In this document: one piece after another, positions 17,987-25,719 of the stretch
Layout of the letters: each line of letters opens with the position of its first letter
Numbering within the stretch: position 1 is the first letter of the stretch
DNA from: Bacteroidales bacterium UBA6346
GTDB lineage: Bacteria > Bacteroidota > Bacteroidia > Bacteroidales > UBA932
Reading direction: 5' to 3'
Assembly: GCA_002438905.1 (NCBI GenBank)
Contig: DJSA01000103.1
Coordinates: 1 to 31,443, forward strand
DNA: 31,443 nucleotides
The notes under the pieces: generated by a model
Told to the model about the DNA's origin: nothing
What the model saw: only the letters and a program-made list of their open reading frames with translations
Databases searched by the model: none
Translations under genes and position numbers: made by a program

Positions 17987-18568
17987 ATGAATTTTATCAC
18001 TCAACTTCTGCTCGCCTCCGGTCTCTCTATGGACGCCTTCGCGGTTTCGGTCTGCAAGGGGATGTCAATGAAGAAAACAGGGTTCGCCCAGGCTTTAGTT
18101 GTTGGCCTATGGTTCGGTGGTTTTCAGGCACTTATGCCTATAATTGGCTATTTCCTCGGAATCGAACTTATTGGATTGATCAGCGCGTGGGATCATTGGA
18201 TTGCCTTCGGTCTGCTTGCCATCATTGGCATAAACATGATACGCGAAGCCTTCAAAAAAGATGATAAAAAGGCGGAAAGTCCCAAGGAGGATGACCTTGC
18301 CTTCAAACCAATGCTTATGGCAGCCGTGGCGACGAGCATCGATGCCCTCGCTGCGGGCGTTTCATTTGCTGCCATACCTAGGATGAACATCTGGATTTCT
18401 TCCGGAATAATCGGGATTGTAACTTTGGCTTTTTCGGTCATTGGAGTAACGGCCGGTCATCTTGTGGGAAAAGGATTGGCATCAAAAGCCCAAATTGTCG
18501 GCGGTGTTATATTAATAGGTATCGGAGTCAAGATCCTCATCGAGCACATGGTTCTCGGGCAGTGCTAA
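17987..18568 (+). CDS. mntP: manganese efflux pump MntP
   Basis: Exports Mn2+ across the inner membrane to prevent metal toxicity. 193 aa, the usual length, with six predicted membrane segments in two homologous halves. The acidic motifs MDAFAVS (D16) and IDALAAGVSF near residue 119 are the family's conserved metal-pathway residues. A polar, charged loop (about 87-103) separates the halves. It has its own promoter and no downstream gene within 140 nt. Confidence 0.95.
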   Translation: MNFITQLLLASGLSMDAFAVSVCKGMSMKKTGFAQALVVGLWFGGFQALMPIIGYFLGIELIGLISAWDHWIAFGLLAIIGINMIREAFKKDDKKAESPKEDDLAFKPMLMAAVATSIDALAAGVSFAAIPRMNIWISSGIIGIVTLAFSVIGVTAGHLVGKGLASKAQIVGGVILIGIGVKILIEHMVLGQC

Positions 18569-18709
18569 TTTTGTTATACAATATATATTATGTTAACTTG
18601 CGTGGACAAGAGTAACTCCCCTCACTTATTTGAGAAAATTAGCGTATCTTCGCGGAGAAATTCCAAAGGCTGGGATTTGTGCAAATGAATCATTAAGACA
18701 AACGAGAAA

Positions 18710-20140
18710 ATGGGGAAAAGAAGACATGATATAGTCCTTGAAAATGTGACGATTGAGGCTGTGGCGGCCGAGGGCAAGGCTCTGGCTCATGTAGATGGCG
18801 CCGTGGTTTTCGTGCAGTTCGCGGTGCCTGGCGATGTCGTGGATATAAAGGTAACAAAAAAGAAGAAAAACTATATGGAAGGCTTTATTCTCAGGCTCGT
18901 GACACCATCAGAGCATAGGCTGAAGCCCTTCTGTAAGTATTTCGGGACCTGCGGAGGATGCAAATGGCAGCCGTTGCCATACGACATGCAACTTCAGGCA
19001 AAACAACAGCAGGTCTATGATCAACTTGTACGGATCGGCCATCTCAATGTTCCTGAAATACAGACTATTATCGGATCTGATAAGATTCAGTGGTACCGAA
19101 ACAAACTTGAATTCACGTTCTCAAGGAGACGATGGCTATATGATGGTGAAAACCCGGAAGAACTCTCTGATACAGAGCGACTTGGACTTGGATTCCATGT
19201 AGGTCGTTTTTTCGACAAGGTTCTCGACATTGACTATTGTTACCTACAGCCCTCCCCTTCCAACGAAATTCGTAATTTCATAAGATCCTATGCGATAGAG
19301 CATAATTTAAGTTTCTTCGACATCCGCGAGCATGCAGGATTCCTTCGCACAATGATTGTCCGAACTACGGAAAAGGGAAATGTCATGCTGATCATGTGCC
19401 TCTACCATGAGGACGAAAGGTCACGTATCGACCTGCTTGATGCAATCGCAGAGAAATTCCCCCAAATAACATCCCTCTATTACGTAATAAACGGAAAAGC
19501 AAACGATTCCATTTCAGATCAGAAATGCGTGCTGTACAAGGGCGAGGAGGCAATTTATGAGGAAATGGAGGGCTTGAGGTTTAAAATCGGCCCCAAGTCA
19601 TTTTATCAGACAAACACCGAGCAAGCCCACAAGCTCTATAGTACAGCCCGCGAATTTGCGGCTCTTACGGGCAACGAGGTCGTCTACGATCTCTACACTG
19701 GGACAGGCACCATTGCCCAGTTCGTCTCTCGGAAGGCATCTAAGGTTATCGGAATTGAATATGTCCCTGAGGCAATTGAAGATGCCAAGGAAAACGCCAA
19801 GAATAATGGGATTGAAAACTGCTCGTTTTTCGCGGGTGACATGAAAGACATCCTGACATCAGAATTCATTGATGAACACGGACATCCGGACGTAATAATC
19901 CTCGACCCACCGCGAGCTGGAATTCACCCTGATGTCGCAAAGGTCATACTAGAGGCTGCACCTGAACGGATGGTCTATGTGAGTTGCAATCCCGCATCAC
20001 AGGCGCGTGATCTCGAGATTCTGTGCGAAAAATATGAAATCACGGCAGTGCGTCCGGTAGATATGTTTCCGCAAACCCAACATGTCGAGAATGTTGTGGC
20101 TCTGCACAGGCGTGATTCACATAACTTTCAAGAAAGATAA
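18710..20140 (+). CDS. rlmD: 23S rRNA (uracil-C5)-methyltransferase, RlmD/RumA family
   Basis: SAM-dependent m5U methylation of 23S rRNA. 476 aa. An N-terminal TRAM domain (about 8-65) is followed by an iron-sulfur site formed by C75, C81 and C84 (CKYFGTCGGC) with C177 as probable fourth ligand. The SAM-binding DLYTGTGTI and LDPPRAG motifs follow, and the nucleophile C426 lies in YVSCNP. Bacteroidota homologues are usually named RlmD, but the exact uridine (1939, 747 or a tRNA site) cannot be read from sequence. The antiporter gene begins 27 nt downstream. A weak promoter-like TATCTTCG lies at 18645-18652. Confidence 0.9.
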   Translation: MGKRRHDIVLENVTIEAVAAEGKALAHVDGAVVFVQFAVPGDVVDIKVTKKKKNYMEGFILRLVTPSEHRLKPFCKYFGTCGGCKWQPLPYDMQLQAKQQQVYDQLVRIGHLNVPEIQTIIGSDKIQWYRNKLEFTFSRRRWLYDGENPEELSDTERLGLGFHVGRFFDKVLDIDYCYLQPSPSNEIRNFIRSYAIEHNLSFFDIREHAGFLRTMIVRTTEKGNVMLIMCLYHEDERSRIDLLDAIAEKFPQITSLYYVINGKANDSISDQKCVLYKGEEAIYEEMEGLRFKIGPKSFYQTNTEQAHKLYSTAREFAALTGNEVVYDLYTGTGTIAQFVSRKASKVIGIEYVPEAIEDAKENAKNNGIENCSFFAGDMKDILTSEFIDEHGHPDVIILDPPRAGIHPDVAKVILEAAPERMVYVSCNPASQARDLEILCEKYEITAVRPVDMFPQTQHVENVVALHRRDSHNFQER

Positions 20141-20167
20141 GTATTTGATTATAAATGTGATATAGCT

Positions 20168-21133
20168 ATGTTTGAACAAATTTTGATTCTTATCGGTGGG
20201 CTTATCCTGATTCTTTTGGGCGCAAATTGGCTCGTCGATGGGGCATCCAGCATTGCAAAGAAGGCTGGAGTGAGCGAGTTTGTAATCGGACTCACTATCG
20301 TTGGCATCGGAACTTCAATGCCGGAACTTGTTGTGAGTTGCACGGGAGCCTTCCAGGGTAACGCCGACATCGCAATCGGCAACATCATAGGTTCGAACAT
20401 ATTCAATGCCATGCTGATACTCGGGGTTACGGCACTGATCTGCCCGTTAATCATAACAAAGACGAACCGAAATGTCGACATGCCGCTAAACCTGCTCGTC
20501 ACTCTGTTCTTGGTATGCATGGGAATGAAGCACGAATTATTCGGTGTGGGTTCAGACCAACTGACGCGCATTGATGGCTTAATAATGCTCGCAGTTTTTG
20601 CCCTCTACCTCTACTTCTCATTCAAAACAGGGGCATCTTCAGGCGATGAGGAAGAAAGCGGAGTCAAACTATACAAGACTCCGGTCGCCCTGGTGATGAT
20701 ACTCTTCGGACTCGGGGCTCTTGTGGGAGGCGGGCAATTGTTTGTGAACTCCGCGGTTGAACTAGCGAAGATTTTCAATGTTCCTGACAAATTCATTGCA
20801 ATCACGATTCTTGCCGGTGGCACTTCCCTCCCCGAACTTGCCACATGCATTGTTGCGGCAATGAAAAAACGTTCGCAGCTTGCACTAGGAAACATCTTGG
20901 GTTCCAACATCTCAAATATACTACTGATTCTCGGTGCAGCGGCAGTCATACACCCGCTGTCCTTCGCCAATGTAACCTTCATTGACATTGCTGCCGTCAT
21001 TGTGTCCGCCCTATTCCTCGTCCTCTGCGGTCTCTGCCTTCGCAAACGCGCGAAACTTGGCATACCAGAGGGAATTGTGATGCTTCTGATGTATGTTGTT
21101 TACATGTTCTTTCTTACCCTGTCTGTGTTGTAA
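20168..21133 (+). CDS. calcium/sodium antiporter, CaCA family (YrbG-like)
   Basis: Inner-membrane cation exchanger, 321 aa, about ten membrane segments in two inverted repeats. The alpha-repeat signatures are present in both: GIGTSMPE at 46-53 with GNIIGSN at 71-77, and AGGTSLPE at 216-223 with GNILGSN at 241-247. The ion-binding glutamates E53 and E223 are conserved. A charged loop at about 155-168 separates the halves. It follows rlmD closely and precedes the MscS channel by 86 nt, so the three may share a transcript. The transported ions are inferred from the family. Confidence 0.92.
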   Translation: MFEQILILIGGLILILLGANWLVDGASSIAKKAGVSEFVIGLTIVGIGTSMPELVVSCTGAFQGNADIAIGNIIGSNIFNAMLILGVTALICPLIITKTNRNVDMPLNLLVTLFLVCMGMKHELFGVGSDQLTRIDGLIMLAVFALYLYFSFKTGASSGDEEESGVKLYKTPVALVMILFGLGALVGGGQLFVNSAVELAKIFNVPDKFIAITILAGGTSLPELATCIVAAMKKRSQLALGNILGSNISNILLILGAAAVIHPLSFANVTFIDIAAVIVSALFLVLCGLCLRKRAKLGIPEGIVMLLMYVVYMFFLTLSVL

Positions 21134-21219
21134 GATGGTTATTCTTTAATTAGGAATCCTATCAAAGAAATAGCTTATTATAATGCAATAAAACAATTTA
21201 GTAACCTGCACCAACAAAA

Positions 21220-22143
21220 ATGTTAACACCACTTCAGACACCGGAAATTCCTGTTCGCATTGACAGCCTAGACATCAAGGGCGACACGCAGAAACTTATT
21301 GAGCACGTCACTACCACACCAGCCGAAGAATTATTCAAGGAACTGCTGAACGACATGATTCAGTTCGGCCTGAAAGTGCTTGCCGCTCTAGTAATCTATT
21401 TTGTAGGAGCTTGGCTGATAAAGAAGATAAAGAGACTCTTGGGGAACATCTTCGCCAAACGGCATACGGAAAAGGCAATAGCCTCATTCACTATGAGCCT
21501 TGTCAGTATTACGCTGACAATTTTGCTGATTATCCTGACCGTGGGGACCCTCGGGGTGAACACGACCTCGCTTGCCGCTCTTCTTGCAGCAGGTGGTATG
21601 GCAATAGGTATGGCCCTCAGCGGCACTGTGCAGAATTTCGCAGGAGGAATTATGCTGCTTGTGTTCAAACCATTCAAAGCTGGGGACTTCATTGAAGCGC
21701 AGGGCTTTTCCGGCACCGTCAGTGAGGTAAACATCGTCAGCACAAAATTGTGCACCACAGACAACCGCACGATAGTACTCCCCAATGGGTCGCTGTCCGG
21801 AGGTACTATCAACAATATTTCCCAAAATCCTTTTCGTCGGGTTGAATGGAAAGTGACCATTGAGTATGGAAGCGACATTCAAAAGACCCGTGAAATCATT
21901 CTTAGCATTCTCGGCTCTGACAATCGCGTCCTAGTTGGCCAAGTCGCACCTGAGGAGCCAAATGTCTGCCTATCTGCACTTCTTGACAGCAGTGTCGAAA
22001 TTCAAATCCGCTGCTGGACCAAGACAGAAAACTATTGGGATCTGCTTTATGCCATCAATGAGAGGGTATATAACGAACTGCCACAGAATGGAATAGGCTT
22101 CCCTTTCCCGCAACTTGACGTGCATATCCGAGGCGGAGAGTAA
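21220..22143 (+). CDS. small-conductance mechanosensitive channel (MscS family)
   Basis: Inner-membrane channel that opens under membrane tension to release solutes on osmotic downshock. 307 aa. A soluble N-terminal stretch of about 45 residues precedes TM1 (about 50-66) and TM2 (about 90-110). The pore helix TM3 (about 115-147) carries the Gly/Ala pattern GGMAIGMALSGTVQNFAGG. The beta domain with FKAGDFIEAQGFSGTVSEV and the alpha/beta C-terminal domain follow. No promoter is evident in the 86-nt gap upstream. It converges on the acyltransferase gene. Confidence 0.93.
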   Translation: MLTPLQTPEIPVRIDSLDIKGDTQKLIEHVTTTPAEELFKELLNDMIQFGLKVLAALVIYFVGAWLIKKIKRLLGNIFAKRHTEKAIASFTMSLVSITLTILLIILTVGTLGVNTTSLAALLAAGGMAIGMALSGTVQNFAGGIMLLVFKPFKAGDFIEAQGFSGTVSEVNIVSTKLCTTDNRTIVLPNGSLSGGTINNISQNPFRRVEWKVTIEYGSDIQKTREIILSILGSDNRVLVGQVAPEEPNVCLSALLDSSVEIQIRCWTKTENYWDLLYAINERVYNELPQNGIGFPFPQLDVHIRGGE

Positions 22144-22188
22144 GTCGTCCTTCAGAGCCTCGAAAGTAAAATTCATATAAAACGCGGA

Positions 22189-22206
22189 GTAAAATGTGGA
22201 TTTTAC
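22189..22206. terminator. hairpin between convergent MscS and acyltransferase genes
   Basis: GTAAAAT (22189-22195) and ATTTTAC (22200-22206) form a perfect 7-bp stem with a GTGG loop, overlapping the acyltransferase stop codon. Stem A/T-richness gives a possible bidirectional terminator. Confidence 0.4.
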
Positions 22207-23372
22207 ACCAATAGTCCGCCTTTGGCGCGTATATCCTTGGTTACTATAGGATTCGCATAGATATTCAAGAAATGTTTGCGCACACCGGAGCGATCAAGTT
22301 CCGGCTCTATAGTGTCAAGTTGGTGCTCCATATACTCAATAAATCGCTCCTTATCCACAACTGAATACTTTCCTTGGAAGCGGTCGCATCCGTTGAGAAT
22401 GTCGTATGCCATGTAATTGTTTTTCCACAATCGGTACCCATCAACAACGCGGATGTTCACGGCATGGCGTATATATTGGTATCGGTCATTCTTGTCACAG
22501 AGCGATGCAAGCGAAAGTTCTTCGTCCGTGAGCGGCTTCCCTATGTTCAGATGAATATCACCTTTCTGTTGAGTTACGCCCACTAGGATGCTGTTCAGGT
22601 CTTCTCCCTTCGCCTTTGTATACCTGCCGTCTCTCTCTGTGATGAACATCTCCCGAGCCTTAAGTATGTCACAAGGTTCTATCTCATAGGAGATACTCAT
22701 AGGCACTATGTTCAATTCCTCGAAATTCTGCTTGAATTCACCTGGACGTCCGCTCATGTCGAGCATCTTTAGAAGTCCCTGCTCCGTAGTGTCAAAGCCA
22801 TCCTTTGTCCGCCCCTGCCGCTGTGCCAGCCACACCGAACTCTCACCGCTTGTGATACTTTTGCGGATATAGCGAGAAAGCCTCTGTGAAGAAAGGTAAA
22901 GTTCACGCGCTGAAACTCCGCGGATGACCTTTATCATACGATTGGAGCGTATGAGGTACTCGATAAACTTGTTCTGAATCAAGTTGTCGCCCACACATAT
23001 TTCGGTAGGTTGAAGATTATTCTGATAGAGCACCCACTGAAGGATCGCCGGATCAAGGATTATGTCTCTATGGTTCGAAAGCATCAAAAATTTTCGTCCA
23101 TCTTCGACATTCACGATTCCATCATATGAAAAATTGTGGGCTGTCGTATCCAAAATCCTTTTCACAATTTTTGACATGACTATGTTCTGGAAATCGTCCA
23201 CCGATTTCATCTGAAGCAATTGCTCCTTCAGGTAATCCGCATCCTTTTCAGGATAGAAATACTTTGAAATCTTCGGAAGCATTGGGTTTGCAGCGATATG
23301 CTGAAATGCGTCCACGGCATCCGCATCAGTCTTGTATGGGCCTATTGCATCAATATCGTTAAAATCTTCCAT
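22203..23372 (-). CDS. PlsC/LPLAT-like phospholipid acyltransferase
   Basis: 389 aa, no signal peptide or clear transmembrane helix. The acyltransferase active-site region is SNHRDIILDP at 99-108. Its His is H101, and the acidic residues stand at +2 and +6 rather than the usual +5 of HX4D. Further conserved-looking pieces are GESSVWLAQRQGRTKDG (about 176-192), which resembles the glycerol-phosphate-binding FPEGTRS region of GPAT-type enzymes, and VPMSISYE. Likely acylates glycerol-3-phosphate, lysophosphatidate or another lipid head group at the inner membrane. It lies 46 nt after the queA paralogue on the same strand and probably shares its transcript. Confidence 0.8.
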   Translation of the reverse strand: MEDFNDIDAIGPYKTDADAVDAFQHIAANPMLPKISKYFYPEKDADYLKEQLLQMKSVDDFQNIVMSKIVKRILDTTAHNFSYDGIVNVEDGRKFLMLSNHRDIILDPAILQWVLYQNNLQPTEICVGDNLIQNKFIEYLIRSNRMIKVIRGVSARELYLSSQRLSRYIRKSITSGESSVWLAQRQGRTKDGFDTTEQGLLKMLDMSGRPGEFKQNFEELNIVPMSISYEIEPCDILKAREMFITERDGRYTKAKGEDLNSILVGVTQQKGDIHLNIGKPLTDEELSLASLCDKNDRYQYIRHAVNIRVVDGYRLWKNNYMAYDILNGCDRFQGKYSVVDKERFIEYMEHQLDTIEPELDRSGVRKHFLNIYANPIVTKDIRAKGGLLV

Positions 23373-23418
23373 TTTCTTTCATTTTACATGAATAAGTTGC
23401 GAATTTACGAAAATATCA

Positions 23419-24678
23419 TCAATTTTCCGCACGATGAAGTATTGAACTATCGCCATAACTCAGAAAACGGAATCCATGCTCCAGCGCATAGTCGTAGATT
23501 GGCTTCCAGTTGCCTCCGACAAAAGCGGAAATCAGCAAGAGAAGCGTACTCTGCGGCTGATGAAAATTAGTAATCAGAGTTTTTACGACTCGAAAACGGA
23601 ATCCCGGTACTATTATTATCCGCGTGCCTGCAACGAGTGTGTCCAATCCGTTCCTCCCGAGGTATGAAATGATTGCGTCAATAGCCTCTGTAAAAGAATA
23701 GGGATAATTCCGCTCATACGGCTCCCACTGGCGGACGTCAGATGGCTTCCCGTCCTCAATGCAGTGTACACCAATGTAGTAGAGCGATTCTAGTGTGCGC
23801 ACTGACGTTGTCCCGACAGCCGTGACATTGTTCCCGTTGTCGCGCAACTTGCGGAGAAGCTCAAGTCTGACGGAAAATGGCTCCCGGTGCATGTGATGTC
23901 GTGACACGAGGCTGTCCTTTACCGGAAGAAAAGTTCCTGCACCGACATGAAGGCAGACCTCCTCAATGTCTATTCCACGATTGCGGATGTCATCAAGCAC
24001 ACGATTCGTGAAATGAAGGCCGGCAGTAGGGGCGGCAACAGAACCGCGATATTTCGCATAAAGCGTCTGATAGCGCTCCAAGTCAATTGTTTCTGTTTCT
24101 CGGTTAAGGTACGGTGGTATAGGAATATTTCCGCAAATCTCAAGTACTCTTGAGAACGGCATCCCGTTTTTCCACCGAAATTCCACCTCTGCTGTCTGCC
24201 CATCGCGGCTAACAAGGTCGGCTGTCAGGCCTATTTCTGCAATCTCGGAAGATGAATCCGGATTAATGACATGTAGCGTGTCTGCCTTCCATTTCTTCGC
24301 GTTTCCAATGATACACTTCCAACGACAGGTTTCCGTAGCAGCAAAGATCAGGTTGTACTCCACCGGAAAACTCGGTTCTAGGCAAAAAATTTCAATAACA
24401 GCCCCCGTATCACGCTGGAAATGCATCCTTGCGGGCACGACCTTGGTGTCATTGAATACCATCGGAGAGGAAACTGGAAGAAGACTTGGCAGATTGCTGA
24501 AAATATACTCATTAATCACGCCGTCTTTATATTCCAAAAGTTTCGAGCCATCACGCTCAGCAAGCGGATACTTTGCAATTCGCGAATCTGGGAGCGTATA
24601 ATTATAGTCTTCAATGTGTATCTCCGGTATTCCAGGTTCATCCTGTTGTATCTCACGGCTATCTGAAATTTGTGCCAT
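23419..24678 (-). CDS. queA: S-adenosylmethionine:tRNA ribosyltransferase-isomerase (QueA family), long form
   Basis: Transfers the ribosyl part of SAM to preQ1 in tRNA to form epoxyqueuosine. Recognisable blocks are FNDTKVVPARM, RGSVAAPTAGLHFT, VCLHVGAGTFLPV, VGTTSVRTLES and TNFHQPQSTLLLLISAF. At 419 aa it is longer than the usual 340-360 aa. It also has YGDSSIL where the canonical enzyme has YGDAMLI. Bacteroidota often carry such a longer paralogue besides canonical QueA, so the role could differ. An N-terminal extension of about 20 residues precedes the fold. No preQ1 riboswitch fits in the leader, estimated at 17 nt. Confidence 0.87.
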   Translation of the reverse strand: MAQISDSREIQQDEPGIPEIHIEDYNYTLPDSRIAKYPLAERDGSKLLEYKDGVINEYIFSNLPSLLPVSSPMVFNDTKVVPARMHFQRDTGAVIEIFCLEPSFPVEYNLIFAATETCRWKCIIGNAKKWKADTLHVINPDSSSEIAEIGLTADLVSRDGQTAEVEFRWKNGMPFSRVLEICGNIPIPPYLNRETETIDLERYQTLYAKYRGSVAAPTAGLHFTNRVLDDIRNRGIDIEEVCLHVGAGTFLPVKDSLVSRHHMHREPFSVRLELLRKLRDNGNNVTAVGTTSVRTLESLYYIGVHCIEDGKPSDVRQWEPYERNYPYSFTEAIDAIISYLGRNGLDTLVAGTRIIIVPGFRFRVVKTLITNFHQPQSTLLLLISAFVGGNWKPIYDYALEHGFRFLSYGDSSILHRAEN

Positions 24679-24700
24679 TGTAGTTCCTTTTTAATAAGTA

Positions 24701-24708
24701 CAAATTTA
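24701..24708 (-). promoter_or_regulatory. -7 box of the queA paralogue
   Basis: Reads TAAATTTG on the minus strand, an exact TAnnTTTG match, 23 nt before the start codon. Confidence 0.5.
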
Positions 24709-25099
24709 ACCATATTTTCTGAACTAGACTAGCGGTAAGTCTTCTTATTACTATTTACAAATGTTAAACAACATATGTATTAGATTTATTTACAAGTGTC
24801 ACAAATATTGCCAGAATCAACATTTTTGGGGGTAGCTCAGTGGTGTATTACATAAGGTATTATAATATTCTCTTATGGGAGATTATCCGATATTTTATCG
24901 CTTTGAATATTAAGTATTTATATGCTATAATATGATGTTGTACTTTGCGCTTATATGTAAAAACTAGCAATTTTAACGTGTGTGGCGGTTAGTAACATGT
25001 TTATATACTACTAATTTGATTTATAACCAATATAATGTACCTGTCTACTTAATGCCAAACATAGCCATAACCTCAAAGCCATTCCTCTACTTATTAACA
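24709..25099. other. AT-rich gene-free region of about 390 bp
   Basis: All frames are broken by frequent stops and the base composition is clearly more AT-rich than the neighbouring genes. It holds a tRNA-like fragment (24828-24847) and a hairpin formed by CATAAG (24851-24856) and CTTATG (24872-24877) around the palindrome TATTATAATA. No complete gene, tRNA or promoter is visible. It separates the queA operon from the Xre gene and may be remnant DNA. Confidence 0.6.
24828..24847 (+). other. tRNA 5'-half-like fragment (not a functional tRNA)
   Basis: GGGGGTAGCTCAGTGGTGTA resembles the start of a tRNA, with TAGCTCAGTGGT matching the D-arm/A-box. The next 60 nt contain no GGTTCRA T-arm, no anticodon stem and no acceptor complement, so a working tRNA is excluded. 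It may be a decayed tRNA or an attachment-site scar, or chance. Confidence 0.3.
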
Positions 25100-25156
25100 T
25101 GTGTTACACAAACTAAGTTTGTTTTGTTCAGATCTTTTGTTTAACTTTGTAACACA
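25100..25156. promoter_or_regulatory. candidate operator: inverted repeat flanking the xre promoter
   Basis: TGTGTTACA at 25100-25108 and its exact reverse complement TGTAACACA at 25148-25156 flank the -33 and overlap the end of the -7 box. The left site extends to the near-palindrome TGTGTTACACA (25100-25110). A further TGTTACA lies at 25183-25189, inside the start of the gene. Placement fits autorepression by the Xre protein; binding is inferred. Confidence 0.45.
25118..25149 (+). promoter_or_regulatory. promoter of the Xre regulator gene
   Basis: TTTG at 25118-25121 (-33) and TAACTTTG at 25142-25149 (-7) both match the Bacteroidota consensus at a 20-bp spacing, the best promoter in the window. 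Transcription should begin near 25153-25156, only a few nt before the first ATG. Confidence 0.75.
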
Positions 25157-25169
25157 GATGATAACAATG

Positions 25170-25637
25170 ATGAATTCACGTTTGTTACAATTTCTAAATG
25201 CCGAGAACATCACTCAGGCACAATTTGCAGACTCGATTGGAGTAGCCCGCGCAAGCATTTCCCATATAATTTCTGGAAGAAACAAGCCGAGTTATGAATT
25301 TATCGCGGCAATGATGAGGAAATACCCCCAGGTTAACCCAGAGTGGCTAATGCTGGGAAACGGGAGAATGTATAAGGACAGCGATGTCAAAACATCACAG
25401 CGGACAATGAAAATGCCTAGTGATGACCTGCTATTTCCTGCGGATTATGATAGCGCCCCAACAGAGTCAGAAGGAAAGAATGCGTCCGATGGCACACCGA
25501 TTAAAGAGACAAAAGCAGAGTCCCTATCTTCTCCCAGTACTGGGCCAGCCACTCATCCCTCGCAGGCTGAGGCACATAAGGTAAGCAAGGTGATAGTATT
25601 TTTTGACGATGGGACGTTCCAAGAAATGCCCAGATAG
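25170..25637 (+). CDS. Xre-family helix-turn-helix regulator
   Basis: 155 aa DNA-binding protein. The HTH at about 4-60 reads NITQAQFADSIGVARAS then ISHIISGRNKPS, and is followed by NPEWLMLGNGRMYK. This head is typical of a Bacteroidota Xre group with a disordered linker and a short conserved C-terminal strand motif, here VIVFFDDGTFQEM. The start at 25170 (MNSRLLQFLN) fits that group. ATGs at 25158 and 25167 are also in frame, and the longer frame from 25101 is excluded by the promoter. The predicted leader is about 14-17 nt, or nearly none if 25158 is used. Probably autoregulated through the flanking inverted repeat. It is followed by a separately promoted PyrD-like/cinA pair. Confidence 0.85.
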   Translation: MNSRLLQFLNAENITQAQFADSIGVARASISHIISGRNKPSYEFIAAMMRKYPQVNPEWLMLGNGRMYKDSDVKTSQRTMKMPSDDLLFPADYDSAPTESEGKNASDGTPIKETKAESLSSPSTGPATHPSQAEAHKVSKVIVFFDDGTFQEMPR

Positions 25638-25653
25638 GAACCATTGCTATAAT

Positions 25654-25687
25654 TTTGTCGTTCGATAATAATTTGTCGCTATTTTTG
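25654..25687 (+). promoter_or_regulatory. promoter of the PyrD-like/cinA operon
   Basis: TTTG at 25654-25657 and TATTTTTG at 25680-25687 (exact -7 consensus) are 22 bp apart, with the start codon 32 nt downstream. A second exact -7 match, TAATTTTG, lies at 25650-25657. Confidence 0.55.
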
Positions 25688-25719
25688 CTTAAGTTTGCTA
25701 AGGAAACAGCAGAATAGAC

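Noticed and set aside
24679..24695. preQ1 riboswitch before the queA paralogue
   Set aside because: The predicted leader is about 17 nt and shows no pseudoknot-forming sequence.
24828..24902. Complete tRNA gene
   Set aside because: Only the 5' acceptor/D-arm-like stretch is present; no anticodon stem, T-arm or matching acceptor strand follows.
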